The notes below the pieces were generated by a model that worked only from the letters and a program-made list of their open reading frames with translations, made no database searches and was not told the DNA's origin. A stretch of 64,000 nt of DNA from Geothrix sp. Its GTDB lineage: Bacteria; Acidobacteriota; Holophagae; Holophagales; Holophagaceae. Every line of letters begins with the position of its first letter. Positions within the stretch are counted from its first letter, which is position 1. This document shows positions 52,214 to 60,253 of the stretch, piece by piece. The stretch spans positions 78,694 to 142,693 of the forward strand of contig JAGRPP010000031.1 in assembly GCA_019449415.1 (NCBI GenBank). Direction: 5' to 3'. The translations under genes were made by a program, and so were the position numbers.

Positions 52214-53038
52214 TCAATCCAGGCCGTACTGACGGCGCAGCAGGCCCTCCCACCAGGCGACTGGCAGGAGGGCCTTCAGCTTGGCCACCCAGAAGGCATC
52301 CCGGCCGATGACCACCCGGCGCGGAGGATGCTCGGCATTCAAAGCGTGAAGCAGTTGGCGGGCACAATCGTCCGCGTCCATGGCGAACCGCTCGGCCTGC
52401 CCCTTCCGCAGGGCCAGGTAGCGGCCGATGACGGCCTCGTACCGGGTGCCCCGGGCCCGCTCCGGCAGATCCCCCCAGGCCGTGGCGAGGGTCTCGCGGA
52501 AGGCCGTGCGGATGGCGCCAGGCTCCACCAACACCACCGCCACCTCCCGGCCCACCTCCAGGCGCAGGCTTTCCGCCAGGGCCACCACGGCATGCTTGGA
52601 GGCGTTGTAGGGCCCCGCCAGCGGGATGGACAGGCGCCCCAGCATGGAAGCCACCTGCAGGATCCGCGCGCCGGGCTGGCGCCGTAGCAGCGGGAGGAAG
52701 GCATTGGTCACCCGGTGGAGGCCGATCACATTGGTCTCGAATTGCGCCCGGAGTTCCTCGGGGCGGAGGAGCTCCAGGGGGCCCACCTGGCCATAGCCAG
52801 CGTTGTTCACGAGGGCCTTCAGGCGCAGGTCGGCGCAGGCCGCAGTCGCCAGCGCGACGCTCGCGTCCTCGGTGACATCCAGGGAAAGGATGCGCAAGTC
52901 CTCGCCCGGGGCCAGGTCCACCAGCGACTCCGGCCGCCGGGCCGTGGCCACCACGCCCCAGCCCGCCTGACGGCACAGCGGCACCAGGGCCCGCCCGATG
53001 CCCGTCGAACACCCTGTGATGAGGACCCAGTTCCGCAT
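52214..53038 (-). CDS. SDR-family oxidoreductase
   Basis: A 274-aa short-chain dehydrogenase. Cofactor motif TGCSTGIG (about 8-15), NNAGYG, catalytic Ser in ASMLGRLS, YNASKHAV (YxxxK), and a C-terminal region longer than in classical SDRs, like retinol-dehydrogenase-type members. The start MRNWVLITG at 53038 is supported by homology; upstream in-frame sequence to 53293 is non-coding. The substrate is unknown. Its 5' leader carries the 40-nt palindrome at 53057-53096. Confidence 0.87.
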   Translation of the reverse strand: MRNWVLITGCSTGIGRALVPLCRQAGWGVVATARRPESLVDLAPGEDLRILSLDVTEDASVALATAACADLRLKALVNNAGYGQVGPLELLRPEELRAQFETNVIGLHRVTNAFLPLLRRQPGARILQVASMLGRLSIPLAGPYNASKHAVVALAESLRLEVGREVAVVLVEPGAIRTAFRETLATAWGDLPERARGTRYEAVIGRYLALRKGQAERFAMDADDCARQLLHALNAEHPPRRVVIGRDAFWVAKLKALLPVAWWEGLLRRQYGLD

Positions 53039-53056
53039 CCATTCATCTTTCCACAC

Positions 53057-53096
53057 ACCTGCAGAACGGGGCGCGAGCGCGCCCCGTTCTGCAGGT
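53057..53096. repeat. 40-nt near-perfect palindrome (19-bp arms, 2-nt centre)
   Basis: Arms begin ACCTGCAGAACGGGGCGCG and are exactly complementary around AG. It lies 19 nt upstream of the SDR start and downstream of the small secreted protein gene, with smaller hairpins beside it. It has no T-run. It could act as a terminator or a cruciform. Confidence 0.8.
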
Positions 53097-53139
53097 ACCG
53101 CCTCCGGCGGAACAACTTCTTCTCGGTACGGCCTGCGGC

Positions 53140-53442
53140 CTACTTCTTCTTCGCGGGGGCCTTGGCCGCTTCCTTCTTCGCGCCGCCCTTGCTCTCGATC
53201 TTGGTGGCCACCTGCTTGTAGGTGACGGTCACCTTGTCGCCGGCCTTGAGGGCATCCTTCCCGGCCGTGCTGCCATCGGTGTAGAAACGCCATTCCTCTT
53301 TGCCGAGATCCAGGGTGAAGCTGTCCGCGGCGACTTCCTTCACCGTGCCGGTCTTCTGGTAGCTGGCGGCGGCAGCGGCCCAGCCGAGGGCGGCGCCGAG
53401 CACGGCCGTGGCCGACAGGATGGCAAGCGACTTCATGCGCAT
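53140..53442 (-). CDS. Small secreted Lys/Ala-rich protein
   Basis: A 100-aa protein: signal peptide MRMKSLAILSATAVLGAALGWAAAAA, then a short OB/SH3-like beta domain (TGTVKEVAADSFTLDLGKEEWRFYTDGSTAG ... GDKVTVTYKQVATKIES) and a Lys/Ala tail. AAAGGAG lies 6 nt before ATG 53442. The pattern resembles small periplasmic DUF5666-like domains, not firmly. It probably interacts with nucleic acid, metal or envelope; the function is not known. A longer in-frame ORF upstream (to 54273) is antisense to ispH and not real. Confidence 0.65.
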   Translation of the reverse strand: MRMKSLAILSATAVLGAALGWAAAAASYQKTGTVKEVAADSFTLDLGKEEWRFYTDGSTAGKDALKAGDKVTVTYKQVATKIESKGGAKKEAAKAPAKKK

Positions 53443-53501
53443 GGGGTTCTCCTTTGGAAATGGTGCCCCAAGGCTAGCAGCCTCTCCAAGGATGACAAGC
53501 A

Positions 53502-55226
53502 CTACACCAGCGCCAGCAATCCAACGAGGTAGAAGCTCAGATCGACGCTCAGCTCGAAGCGGTGTTTCCCGGTCGTGAAACGCTCGTGATAGAGCCACAG
53601 GTACAACACCGGATAGGCCGCGCACACCACCAGCACCACGGCCACGGCCAGGGGATGCCCCCCCTGCTGACGGCTGTCGAAGGTGAGCCAGAGGGTGCCC
53701 GTCAGCAGCGAGCCAAGGAGGCCCACCAGCACGACCTTCGTGGCCATCTTGCCCATGAGGATCGGCAGGGTCTCCTTGCCCACGATCTGGTCGTTCTGCA
53801 TGTCCCGGATCTCGTAGATCACCGTGCGGACGAAGGCCAGCACGCCCACCAGGAAGACGGCCGCAAAGGCACGGAGATCCCAGGCGCGTCCCTCCTGCCA
53901 GACCGGCATGACGACCGCGACCGTGGCCAGGGCCAGAGCCACCACCACATCCTTGGAACCGGGAATGTTCCGCAGGCTCAGGACCCGCTTGCCGACCTGG
54001 AACCGCTGCTTGTAGGCGGCGCCCACCAGCGAGGCCCCAGCCGCCACGGCCAGGGCCTTCAGCCCCTGGCTGGCCGCCAAGCCGAGGGTCGCAACCAGGG
54101 CCACCCCGGCCGAGGCCAGCAGGGCGATCCGGTTCCGCTGCAGGAACCGGGCCCGGGCTGGCCCCTTGGCGCCGAGGCCCAGCGGATCCAGAAACGGGGT
54201 GAGGAGGTACATGGCCAGCACATAGGTCGCGGCCAACACCGGATAGCGCCAGCCCAGGGGGAGGCCCAGCCATTTGTGCACGCCCAGGGTCATGAGGCCC
54301 GCGCCCATCGCCAGCAGCGACGAACTGCCAAAGGCGGCCTGGGCAAAGCTGCGCCAGCGGCTGGGGCCATCTCCCAGCTGCTCCAAAACATCCACCACCT
54401 CGTCCACCAGCCAGGTGGGCGTGGAGGCGCCCGCCAGCACACCCACGGTCTCGCGACCCGTGAAGGCGCTGAGGTCCAGCTCCGCGGCGGTCTCCACATA
54501 CTGCACGGGCTTGCCGTAGTGGTGGGCCAGTTCGGCCAGATGCTTCGTGTTGCTGGAGGCCTTGCCTCCCACGACGATCACCGTGTCCACGGTGCGGGCC
54601 AGCTCCTTGGCCTCGTCCTGCCGCATCCAGGTGTCTTCGCAGATGGTGTTCTCGAAGACCGCATCACCCGCGCGGGTGCGGATGTAATCCGAGATCGCGT
54701 GGTAGTCCTTCACCGTGAAGGTCGTCTGGGCCACCACCAGCACCTTTTTCAGCTGGTCGTCCGTCAGCGCTTCGGCTTCGGCCATGTTCGCGACGATGAC
54801 GGAGCCGCTCTCCGCGAAGCTTCGGTGCGCCACGCTCTCGGCGTGCCCGTGACTGCCCAGGATGACCGTGAAGTAGCCCTTGGGGCTCCACTTCTTGATC
54901 TTGTGGTGGACCTTGGCCACCTCGGGACAGGTGGCGTTGACGATCTTCACCTCGCCCCGCGCCTGGCGCTCCTTGAGCCCCCGCAGGTCCTGGATGGGAA
55001 TGCCGTGGGCCCGGATCACCACCGTGCCGTTCTGCACTTTGTCGGGGGTTTCGGCCACGGCCACGCCCCGCTTGCCGATGAGGTCCAGGGCCTGCGGGTT
55101 GTGGATGAGCGGCCCCAGGGTCTGGACGGCGCGACCGTCATTGCGGGCCGAGGCTTCCAGCACCGCGTCCATGGCGCGCTTCACGCCCCAGCAGAAGCCC
55201 GCGGTCTTGGCGACGATCACCTTCAT
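53502..55226 (-). CDS. ispH: Fusion of IspH (HMBPP reductase) and UbiA-like membrane prenyltransferase
   Basis: A 574-aa two-part protein. Residues 1-285 are IspH, the last step of the non-mevalonate isoprenoid pathway; the three 4Fe-4S cysteines are in GFCWGVKRA, NATCPEVAKVH and NTICEDTWMRQDE. Residues about 300-574 are membrane-embedded and UbiA-like: seven or more helices, with the second Asp motif in YEIRDMQNDQIVGKETLPILMGK; the first N/DxxxD motif is not evident. Stand-alone IspH is about 310 aa. The fusion would join isoprenoid supply to a prenyl-transfer reaction. The reading frame is continuous with no internal stop. Confidence 0.92.
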   Translation of the reverse strand: MKVIVAKTAGFCWGVKRAMDAVLEASARNDGRAVQTLGPLIHNPQALDLIGKRGVAVAETPDKVQNGTVVIRAHGIPIQDLRGLKERQARGEVKIVNATCPEVAKVHHKIKKWSPKGYFTVILGSHGHAESVAHRSFAESGSVIVANMAEAEALTDDQLKKVLVVAQTTFTVKDYHAISDYIRTRAGDAVFENTICEDTWMRQDEAKELARTVDTVIVVGGKASSNTKHLAELAHHYGKPVQYVETAAELDLSAFTGRETVGVLAGASTPTWLVDEVVDVLEQLGDGPSRWRSFAQAAFGSSSLLAMGAGLMTLGVHKWLGLPLGWRYPVLAATYVLAMYLLTPFLDPLGLGAKGPARARFLQRNRIALLASAGVALVATLGLAASQGLKALAVAAGASLVGAAYKQRFQVGKRVLSLRNIPGSKDVVVALALATVAVVMPVWQEGRAWDLRAFAAVFLVGVLAFVRTVIYEIRDMQNDQIVGKETLPILMGKMATKVVLVGLLGSLLTGTLWLTFDSRQQGGHPLAVAVVLVVCAAYPVLYLWLYHERFTTGKHRFELSVDLSFYLVGLLALV

Positions 55227-55555
55227 GGCAGCCCCACAATCCTGACCACATTGGTCAAGTTATTCATCATAACGCAGAGGCAGGAACAAGGGCTCGATCT
55301 CAGGTTCTCTCTCCCGGGAACAATTTATTACCTATACATCATCATTGACTGGAACCCCGATTCATCCGGGGGTAGAGTCTCGTCGGCCCCTGTGGTGGTC
55401 CAGATGGATGCGGCTTCCTCTCGACGAACAGGCAGGATGGCGACCCCCGGCCCGTCCGGGAGCACCGTGACCACCTGCCCATGCGCCCTCCCTGCGAACC
55501 AGCCCCCGCCCGGCGGCGGGCCACCCACGCGTGCCCCAGGCCAAGGAGGACCGAC
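55227..55555 (+). promoter_or_regulatory. Divergent control region between ispH fusion and hydrogenase operon
   Basis: A 329-nt gap without a supportable gene. It holds the palindrome TGACCA-CAT-TGGTCA (55243-55257), 17 nt before the ispH start, and a small hairpin CCCCG/CGGGG (55355-55371). A TATACA-like hexamer (55333-55338) lacks a matching -35. The hydrogenase promoter is therefore not identified. AAGGAGG occurs just before the start at 55556. Confidence 0.4.
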
Positions 55556-56077
55556 ATGTTGATGACGGAGCGCGAATTCCTGGCGGCGGAAATCCGGAAC
55601 CTGGTCGACCAGTACGGCCGCCAGCGCACCTCCCTGGTGCCCATCCTCCAGGAGGTGAAGCGCAAGTACCACAAGATCGACAGCTATGCCATGCAGGTCA
55701 CGGCCGACCTGCTCGGCATCCATCCGGTGGAAGTGAACAGCGTCGTGTCCTTCTATGCCTTCCTCGGCGACCGCCCCCAGGGCCGTTTCGTGATCCGCCT
55801 CTGCCGCACCATCTCCTGCGACATGGCGGGAAAGGCCCGGGTCATGCGGCAGCTCGAGAACGATCTGGGCATCTCCTTCGGCCAGACGACGCCGGACGGG
55901 AAATTCACCCTGGAGTGGGCCAACTGCATCGGCATGTGCGACCAGGGGCCCGCCCTGCTGGTGAACGAGCGCGTCTTCACCCGCGTCACCCCGGAATCGG
56001 TGCACGCCATCCTCGAGGAGTGCCGCCGGGCCTTCGGACAGCACGCCACGGAACGGAAGGAGGTCCACCTCGCATGA
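55556..56077 (+). CDS. hydC: NADH-linked [FeFe]-hydrogenase subunit, NuoE/HydC type
   Basis: A 173-aa thioredoxin-like 2Fe-2S protein. Cluster ligands are the pair in LCRTISCDMAG and the pair in CIGMCDQGPALLVN. The N-terminal helical part (REFLAAEIRNLVDQYGRQRTS) is as in NuoE. AAGGAGG precedes ATG 55556. It overlaps the next gene by 4 nt. It should pass electrons between the NuoF-like FMN subunit and the rest of a cytosolic hydrogenase complex. The symbol follows the HydABC naming by analogy. Confidence 0.9.
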   Translation: MLMTEREFLAAEIRNLVDQYGRQRTSLVPILQEVKRKYHKIDSYAMQVTADLLGIHPVEVNSVVSFYAFLGDRPQGRFVIRLCRTISCDMAGKARVMRQLENDLGISFGQTTPDGKFTLEWANCIGMCDQGPALLVNERVFTRVTPESVHAILEECRRAFGQHATERKEVHLA

Positions 56078-57255
56078 GCCAGATTCCGACCTTCAGCCAC
56101 ATGCCCGCCGACATCGGCCTGCAGCGGGCCCTGGAACGGACGCCGGCAGAGATCGTCCAGGAGATCGCGGCCTCCGGATTGAAGGGCCGCGGCGGCGCCG
56201 GGTTCTCCACCGGTACCAAGTGGGCCCTGGCCGCCGAAGCGCCCTCCGACCAGAAGTTCATCCTCTGCAACGCGGATGAAGGCGAACCGGGGACCTTCAA
56301 GGATCGCGTGATCCTCCAGGAGCACGCGGACCTGGTCTTCGAAGGCATGACCATCGCCGCGCTCGCCGTCGGGGCGAAGGAGGGAATCCTCTTTCTCCGG
56401 GGCGAGTACACCTACCTGCGCGCCCACCTCGAAGCCGTTCTGCAGCAGCGCCGGAGCCGGCACCTGCTGGGGGAGGACATCCTGGGCTTCCAGCCGGGGT
56501 TCGACATCCGCATCTTCATGGGGGCCGGTGCCTACATCTGCGGCGAGGAGACCGGGCTGATCGAATGCCTGGAGGGGTTCCGCGGCGAACCGAGGAACCG
56601 ACCGCCCTACCCCGTCCACCAGGGGTTCCTGGATCGTCCCTCGGTCGTCAACAATGTGGAGACCCTGGCCTGGGCGGCTTGCATCCTGCAAAAGGGGGCC
56701 GAGTGGTTCCGAAAGGTCGGAACCGAGATGAGCACGGGCATCAAGATTTTCAGCATCTCGGGCGACTGCGAACGGCCGGGCGTCTTCGAATTCCCCATGG
56801 GCATCACCGTCAGGGAGCTGCTCCGGAATGTGGGCGGCGAGAACGCCCGGGCCGTCCAGATCGGAGGGGCCTCGGGCCAGTGCATCCCGGCCTCGCAGTT
56901 CGATCGCGCCATCGCCTTCGAGGACATCCCGACGGGCGGGTCCGTGATCGTCTTCGGCCCTGAGCGGGACATGCTGGATGTGATCGAGAACTTCCTCGGC
57001 TTCTTCGCCGACGAGTCCTGCGGCCAGTGCACGCCCTGCCGTCTCGGGAACCGGAAACTCCTGGAGGGCGTGAAGATGCTGAAGGCTGGCACCTGCTCCA
57101 TGGCCTACCTCAATGAGCTGTGCGCCCTGGGCGAGACCATGATGATCGCCTCCAAATGCGGGCTCGGGCAGAGCAGTCCCTGCGCCTTCCTATCCGTGGT
57201 CCGCAACTTCCGGGAGGAGCTCATGGGACGCGCCCACCCCCTGGTTCACGCCTGA
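56074..57255 (+). CDS. hydB: NADH-linked [FeFe]-hydrogenase subunit, short NuoF/HydB type
   Basis: A 393-aa flavo-iron-sulfur subunit that binds NADH and FMN. NADH/FMN-binding segments include GLKGRGGAGFSTGTKW and CNADEGEPGTFKDR, and the 4Fe-4S motif is SCGQCTPCRLG with a later Cys (SKCGLGQSSPCAF). It lacks both the N-terminal 2Fe-2S domain and the C-terminal double 4Fe-4S extension that bifurcating HydB proteins carry, and is trimmed about 40 residues relative to NuoF at the N-terminus. It starts ATG 56074 and overlaps hydC by 4 nt. Confidence 0.9.
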   Translation: MSQIPTFSHMPADIGLQRALERTPAEIVQEIAASGLKGRGGAGFSTGTKWALAAEAPSDQKFILCNADEGEPGTFKDRVILQEHADLVFEGMTIAALAVGAKEGILFLRGEYTYLRAHLEAVLQQRRSRHLLGEDILGFQPGFDIRIFMGAGAYICGEETGLIECLEGFRGEPRNRPPYPVHQGFLDRPSVVNNVETLAWAACILQKGAEWFRKVGTEMSTGIKIFSISGDCERPGVFEFPMGITVRELLRNVGGENARAVQIGGASGQCIPASQFDRAIAFEDIPTGGSVIVFGPERDMLDVIENFLGFFADESCGQCTPCRLGNRKLLEGVKMLKAGTCSMAYLNELCALGETMMIASKCGLGQSSPCAFLSVVRNFREELMGRAHPLVHA

Positions 57256-57272
57256 GTAAAGGGGAATCGACC

Positions 57273-59195
57273 ATGACCGAAGCCACCGCCATCGATCGTC
57301 CCCGCCGGGCGCCGGCCAGCCAGCAGAACCAGAACGCCCCGCCCTGCGGCCCCCTGGGCGCCGAAGCTGAAGTCGCCCTCACGCTCGACGGGCAGGAGGT
57401 GAAGGTGCCCGCCGGGACCACCATCCTCGAGGCGGCGCGGAAGCTGGGAACCCACATCCCCACCCTGTGCCATCACCCGGATCTCTGCGTGGCCGGCGTC
57501 TGCCGGATCTGCTCCGTCGAGGTCGAGGGGCTACGCGCGCTCCAGGCGGCCTGCACTTTCCCGGTGACGGCCCCCATCCAGGTCAGGACCCATTCCAAGA
57601 AGGTCCGGCTGGCTCGGCGCCACATCGTCGACCTGCTGCTGAGCGACCACTACGGCGACTGCTACGCCTGCCGCCGGAACAACAACTGCGAGCTCCAGGA
57701 TCTGGCCAGGGAATACGGCGTGGACATGTTCCGCTTCGGGCACCCCGAGCGGCCCCGCCATGAGATCGACGGATCGAGCTACTCCGTGGTCCGCGACAAC
57801 AACAAGTGCGTGATGTGCCGCCGATGCGTCCGCACCTGCATCGACCTCCAGGAAGTGGGCGCCATCGAAGTGCTGGGACGGTCGGACCACAGCCACATCG
57901 CCCCGTACCTCGGCAAGCCCCTGGGAGATGTCGTCTGCATCAACTGCGGGCAGTGCATCAACCGCTGCCCGACCGGCGCGCTCCATGCCCAGGACTACAC
58001 GGACGAGGTCTGGGCCGCCATCGACGACCCGGGCAAGCATGTGGTGATCCAGACCGCGCCCAGCCCGCGCGCCGCCATCGGGGAATGCTTCGGTCTCCCT
58101 CCAGGGCATGCCCTCACTTTCGAGCTCAACACAGCCCTGAAGCGCGCCGGGTTCGACCGGGTCTTCGACACCAACTTCACGGCGGACCTCACGATCCTCG
58201 AGGAGGGCACGGAACTCCTGATCCGGTTGCAGAAGGCCCTGCTGCAGGGCGAATCCATCGCCCTGCCCCAGTTCACGAGCTGCAGCCCCGGCTGGGTGAA
58301 ATACCTCGAGCACTTCTACCCCGAGTACATCCCGAACCTTTCCACCGCCAAGAGTCCGCAGCAGATGTTCGGCGCCATCATCAAGACCTACTACGCCCGG
58401 ACCCACCACATCCCCGCCGAGGACATCGTCACCGTGGCCCTGATGCCCTGTTCGGCCAAGAAATTTGAATGCAACCGGCCCGAGATGGATGCCAGCGGCT
58501 TCAAGGATGTGGACTACGGCCTCACCACCCGCGAACTGGCCAAGATGATCCGCGAGTCCGGCATCCGGCTGCCGGACATGCCAAAGACGGGGTTCGACGC
58601 ACCCTTCGGAACCGCCACCGGCTCCGGCGTGATCTTCGGCGCCACCGGGGGCGTCATGGAGGCGGCCCTCCGCTCGGTCCTCGAGCTGGTGTCCGGCGTC
58701 AAGGTGGAGGACCTCTTCGCCCATGCCGACATCAAGCCCGTCCGGGGTTTCGAGGGCATCCGCTATGCGGAGATCCCGGTTCCGGAAGTGGGGCCCGTCC
58801 CAGCGATCCTCGCGGATCACTTCTCGAGCTGGGAGTTCCTCCGGGGAGCCACGCTGAAGGTCGCCGTGGCCCACGGCACAGCCAATGCGAAGAAGGTCAT
58901 GGAGGACATCAAGGCGGGCGGCCTCTTCAGCCAGTGCCATTTCATCGAGTTCATGGGGTGCCCGGGCGGGTGCATCGGTGGGGGCGGCCAGCCCATCCCC
59001 ACCTCGCCCGAGATCCGGGAAGCCCGGGCCAAGGCCATCTACGCCGAGGATTCGGCCTACCCGATTCGCAAATCCCATGAGAACCCGGATGTGCTGAGGA
59101 TCTATTCCGAGTTCCTGAAGGAAGGGCCCTGCGGCGCCAGAAGCCACCGCCTGCTCCACACCCACTACACGAAGCGGGGGAAATACATCGAATAG
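57273..59195 (+). CDS. hydA: [FeFe]-hydrogenase catalytic subunit, HydA/HndD type
   Basis: A 640-aa catalytic subunit. N-terminal 2Fe-2S domain (CHHPDLCVAGVCRIC), His-Cys3 cluster (HYGDCYACRRNNNC), two 4Fe-4S motifs (CVMCRRCVRTC and CINCGQCINRC), then the H-cluster domain. The H-cluster motifs read TSCSPGW (canonical TSCCPxW), MPCSAKKFE and EFMGCPGGCIGGGGQP. AAAGGGGA lies before ATG 57273. It should couple NADH oxidation to proton reduction or the reverse. No HydE/F/G maturation genes occur in the window, so they must lie elsewhere. Confidence 0.95.
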   Translation: MTEATAIDRPRRAPASQQNQNAPPCGPLGAEAEVALTLDGQEVKVPAGTTILEAARKLGTHIPTLCHHPDLCVAGVCRICSVEVEGLRALQAACTFPVTAPIQVRTHSKKVRLARRHIVDLLLSDHYGDCYACRRNNNCELQDLAREYGVDMFRFGHPERPRHEIDGSSYSVVRDNNKCVMCRRCVRTCIDLQEVGAIEVLGRSDHSHIAPYLGKPLGDVVCINCGQCINRCPTGALHAQDYTDEVWAAIDDPGKHVVIQTAPSPRAAIGECFGLPPGHALTFELNTALKRAGFDRVFDTNFTADLTILEEGTELLIRLQKALLQGESIALPQFTSCSPGWVKYLEHFYPEYIPNLSTAKSPQQMFGAIIKTYYARTHHIPAEDIVTVALMPCSAKKFECNRPEMDASGFKDVDYGLTTRELAKMIRESGIRLPDMPKTGFDAPFGTATGSGVIFGATGGVMEAALRSVLELVSGVKVEDLFAHADIKPVRGFEGIRYAEIPVPEVGPVPAILADHFSSWEFLRGATLKVAVAHGTANAKKVMEDIKAGGLFSQCHFIEFMGCPGGCIGGGGQPIPTSPEIREARAKAIYAEDSAYPIRKSHENPDVLRIYSEFLKEGPCGARSHRLLHTHYTKRGKYIE

Positions 59196-59207
59196 AACCG
59201 AGGGTCC

Positions 59208-60119
59208 CTATTTCTTGGCGGACACCTGGATCATGGGCGTGGCGCCCCCCATGGGGGTGATGATGAGGTTGCCCTTCGTGCCGATGTCCCGGAGGGCCTG
59301 GATGCGCTGGTACTCGATGATCTGGGGCGTCAGGCTCTGGCTCACGATCTGCTGGGCCCGGGCCTGGCCTTCGGCTTCGATGCGCTTGCGCTCCGCCTCC
59401 TGCTTCTCCTTCTGCAGGACGAAGGCCATCTTCTGGGCGTCCTGGTCGGCACTGATCTTGTCGTTGATGGACTTGGTGATCTGGTCCGGCAGGATGACAT
59501 TGCGGAGCAGCATCTGCTCCAGGGTGATGCCCCGGCCTTCAAAGGCGGCCCGGAGGGTCTTGGATACCTGGTCCACGAAGGACTGGCGCTTGGAGGTGTA
59601 CAGCTCCGTGGCGGAGAGGCTGGCCGCGGCATCCCGCAGGCTGGCCCGGATCTCGCTGCGCACGATGCGCGCCTCCACATCCGGTCCGATGGTCCGGTAG
59701 ATCTCCGGCAGGCGGGCCTGCTGCAGCGAGTAGAAGATGGTGGCGTCCAGCTTCACGGTGAGGCCGTCGCTGCTGATGACGGAGATGGAATCGTCGCCCT
59801 TGTGTTGTCCCTCGTCCGACACGGTCGACATCGTGTAGTTCCGGGTGCGGACCTCCATCTCCACCACCTGAGCGAAGGGATTGATGAAGTGGAGGCCCGA
59901 GGGCAGCGGCTCGGCGTTCACCTTGCCGAACAGCACCTGGATGCCCGCCTGCCCCGGGGGCACCACCACAGCCATGGAGGCCAGGAACATAACAGCCCCG
60001 AGCCCCAGGCCGATCCACTGCAGGATGGCCAGCCGGGCCGACAGGGGGAATTCCACCTTGGTCTTCCACCGCCAGGCCAGGACACCAACCACGAGCAGCA
60101 GGACGGCGATGAGAACCAC
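59208..60119 (-). CDS. SPFH/prohibitin-family membrane protein
   Basis: A 303-aa membrane-anchored protein. Two N-terminal hydrophobic segments (3-17 and about 30-55) are followed by an SPFH domain (VVPPGQAGIQVLFGKVNAEPLPSGLHFINPF) and a charged coiled-coil (KMAFVLQKEKQEAERKRIEAEGQARAQQIV). The start is GTG 60119 with GGAGG 6 nt upstream. Such proteins organise membrane domains or protease partners; no partner protease is adjacent. It lies convergent with hydA, with 12 nt between stops. Confidence 0.9.
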   Translation of the reverse strand: MVLIAVLLLVVGVLAWRWKTKVEFPLSARLAILQWIGLGLGAVMFLASMAVVVPPGQAGIQVLFGKVNAEPLPSGLHFINPFAQVVEMEVRTRNYTMSTVSDEGQHKGDDSISVISSDGLTVKLDATIFYSLQQARLPEIYRTIGPDVEARIVRSEIRASLRDAAASLSATELYTSKRQSFVDQVSKTLRAAFEGRGITLEQMLLRNVILPDQITKSINDKISADQDAQKMAFVLQKEKQEAERKRIEAEGQARAQQIVSQSLTPQIIEYQRIQALRDIGTKGNLIITPMGGATPMIQVSAKK

Positions 60120-60253
60120 AGTGCACCTCCAAGGCGAGTCAGGTTAACAGGCCTGCTTGATGCGGCCCGCCGGGTACGCTCGGGTACCACGCGCGGCGAG
60201 GCCCCCACCTTCCGGCAGGGGCCTCGGTTCGCGCAGCGTGGGTGGGCGTCGGG

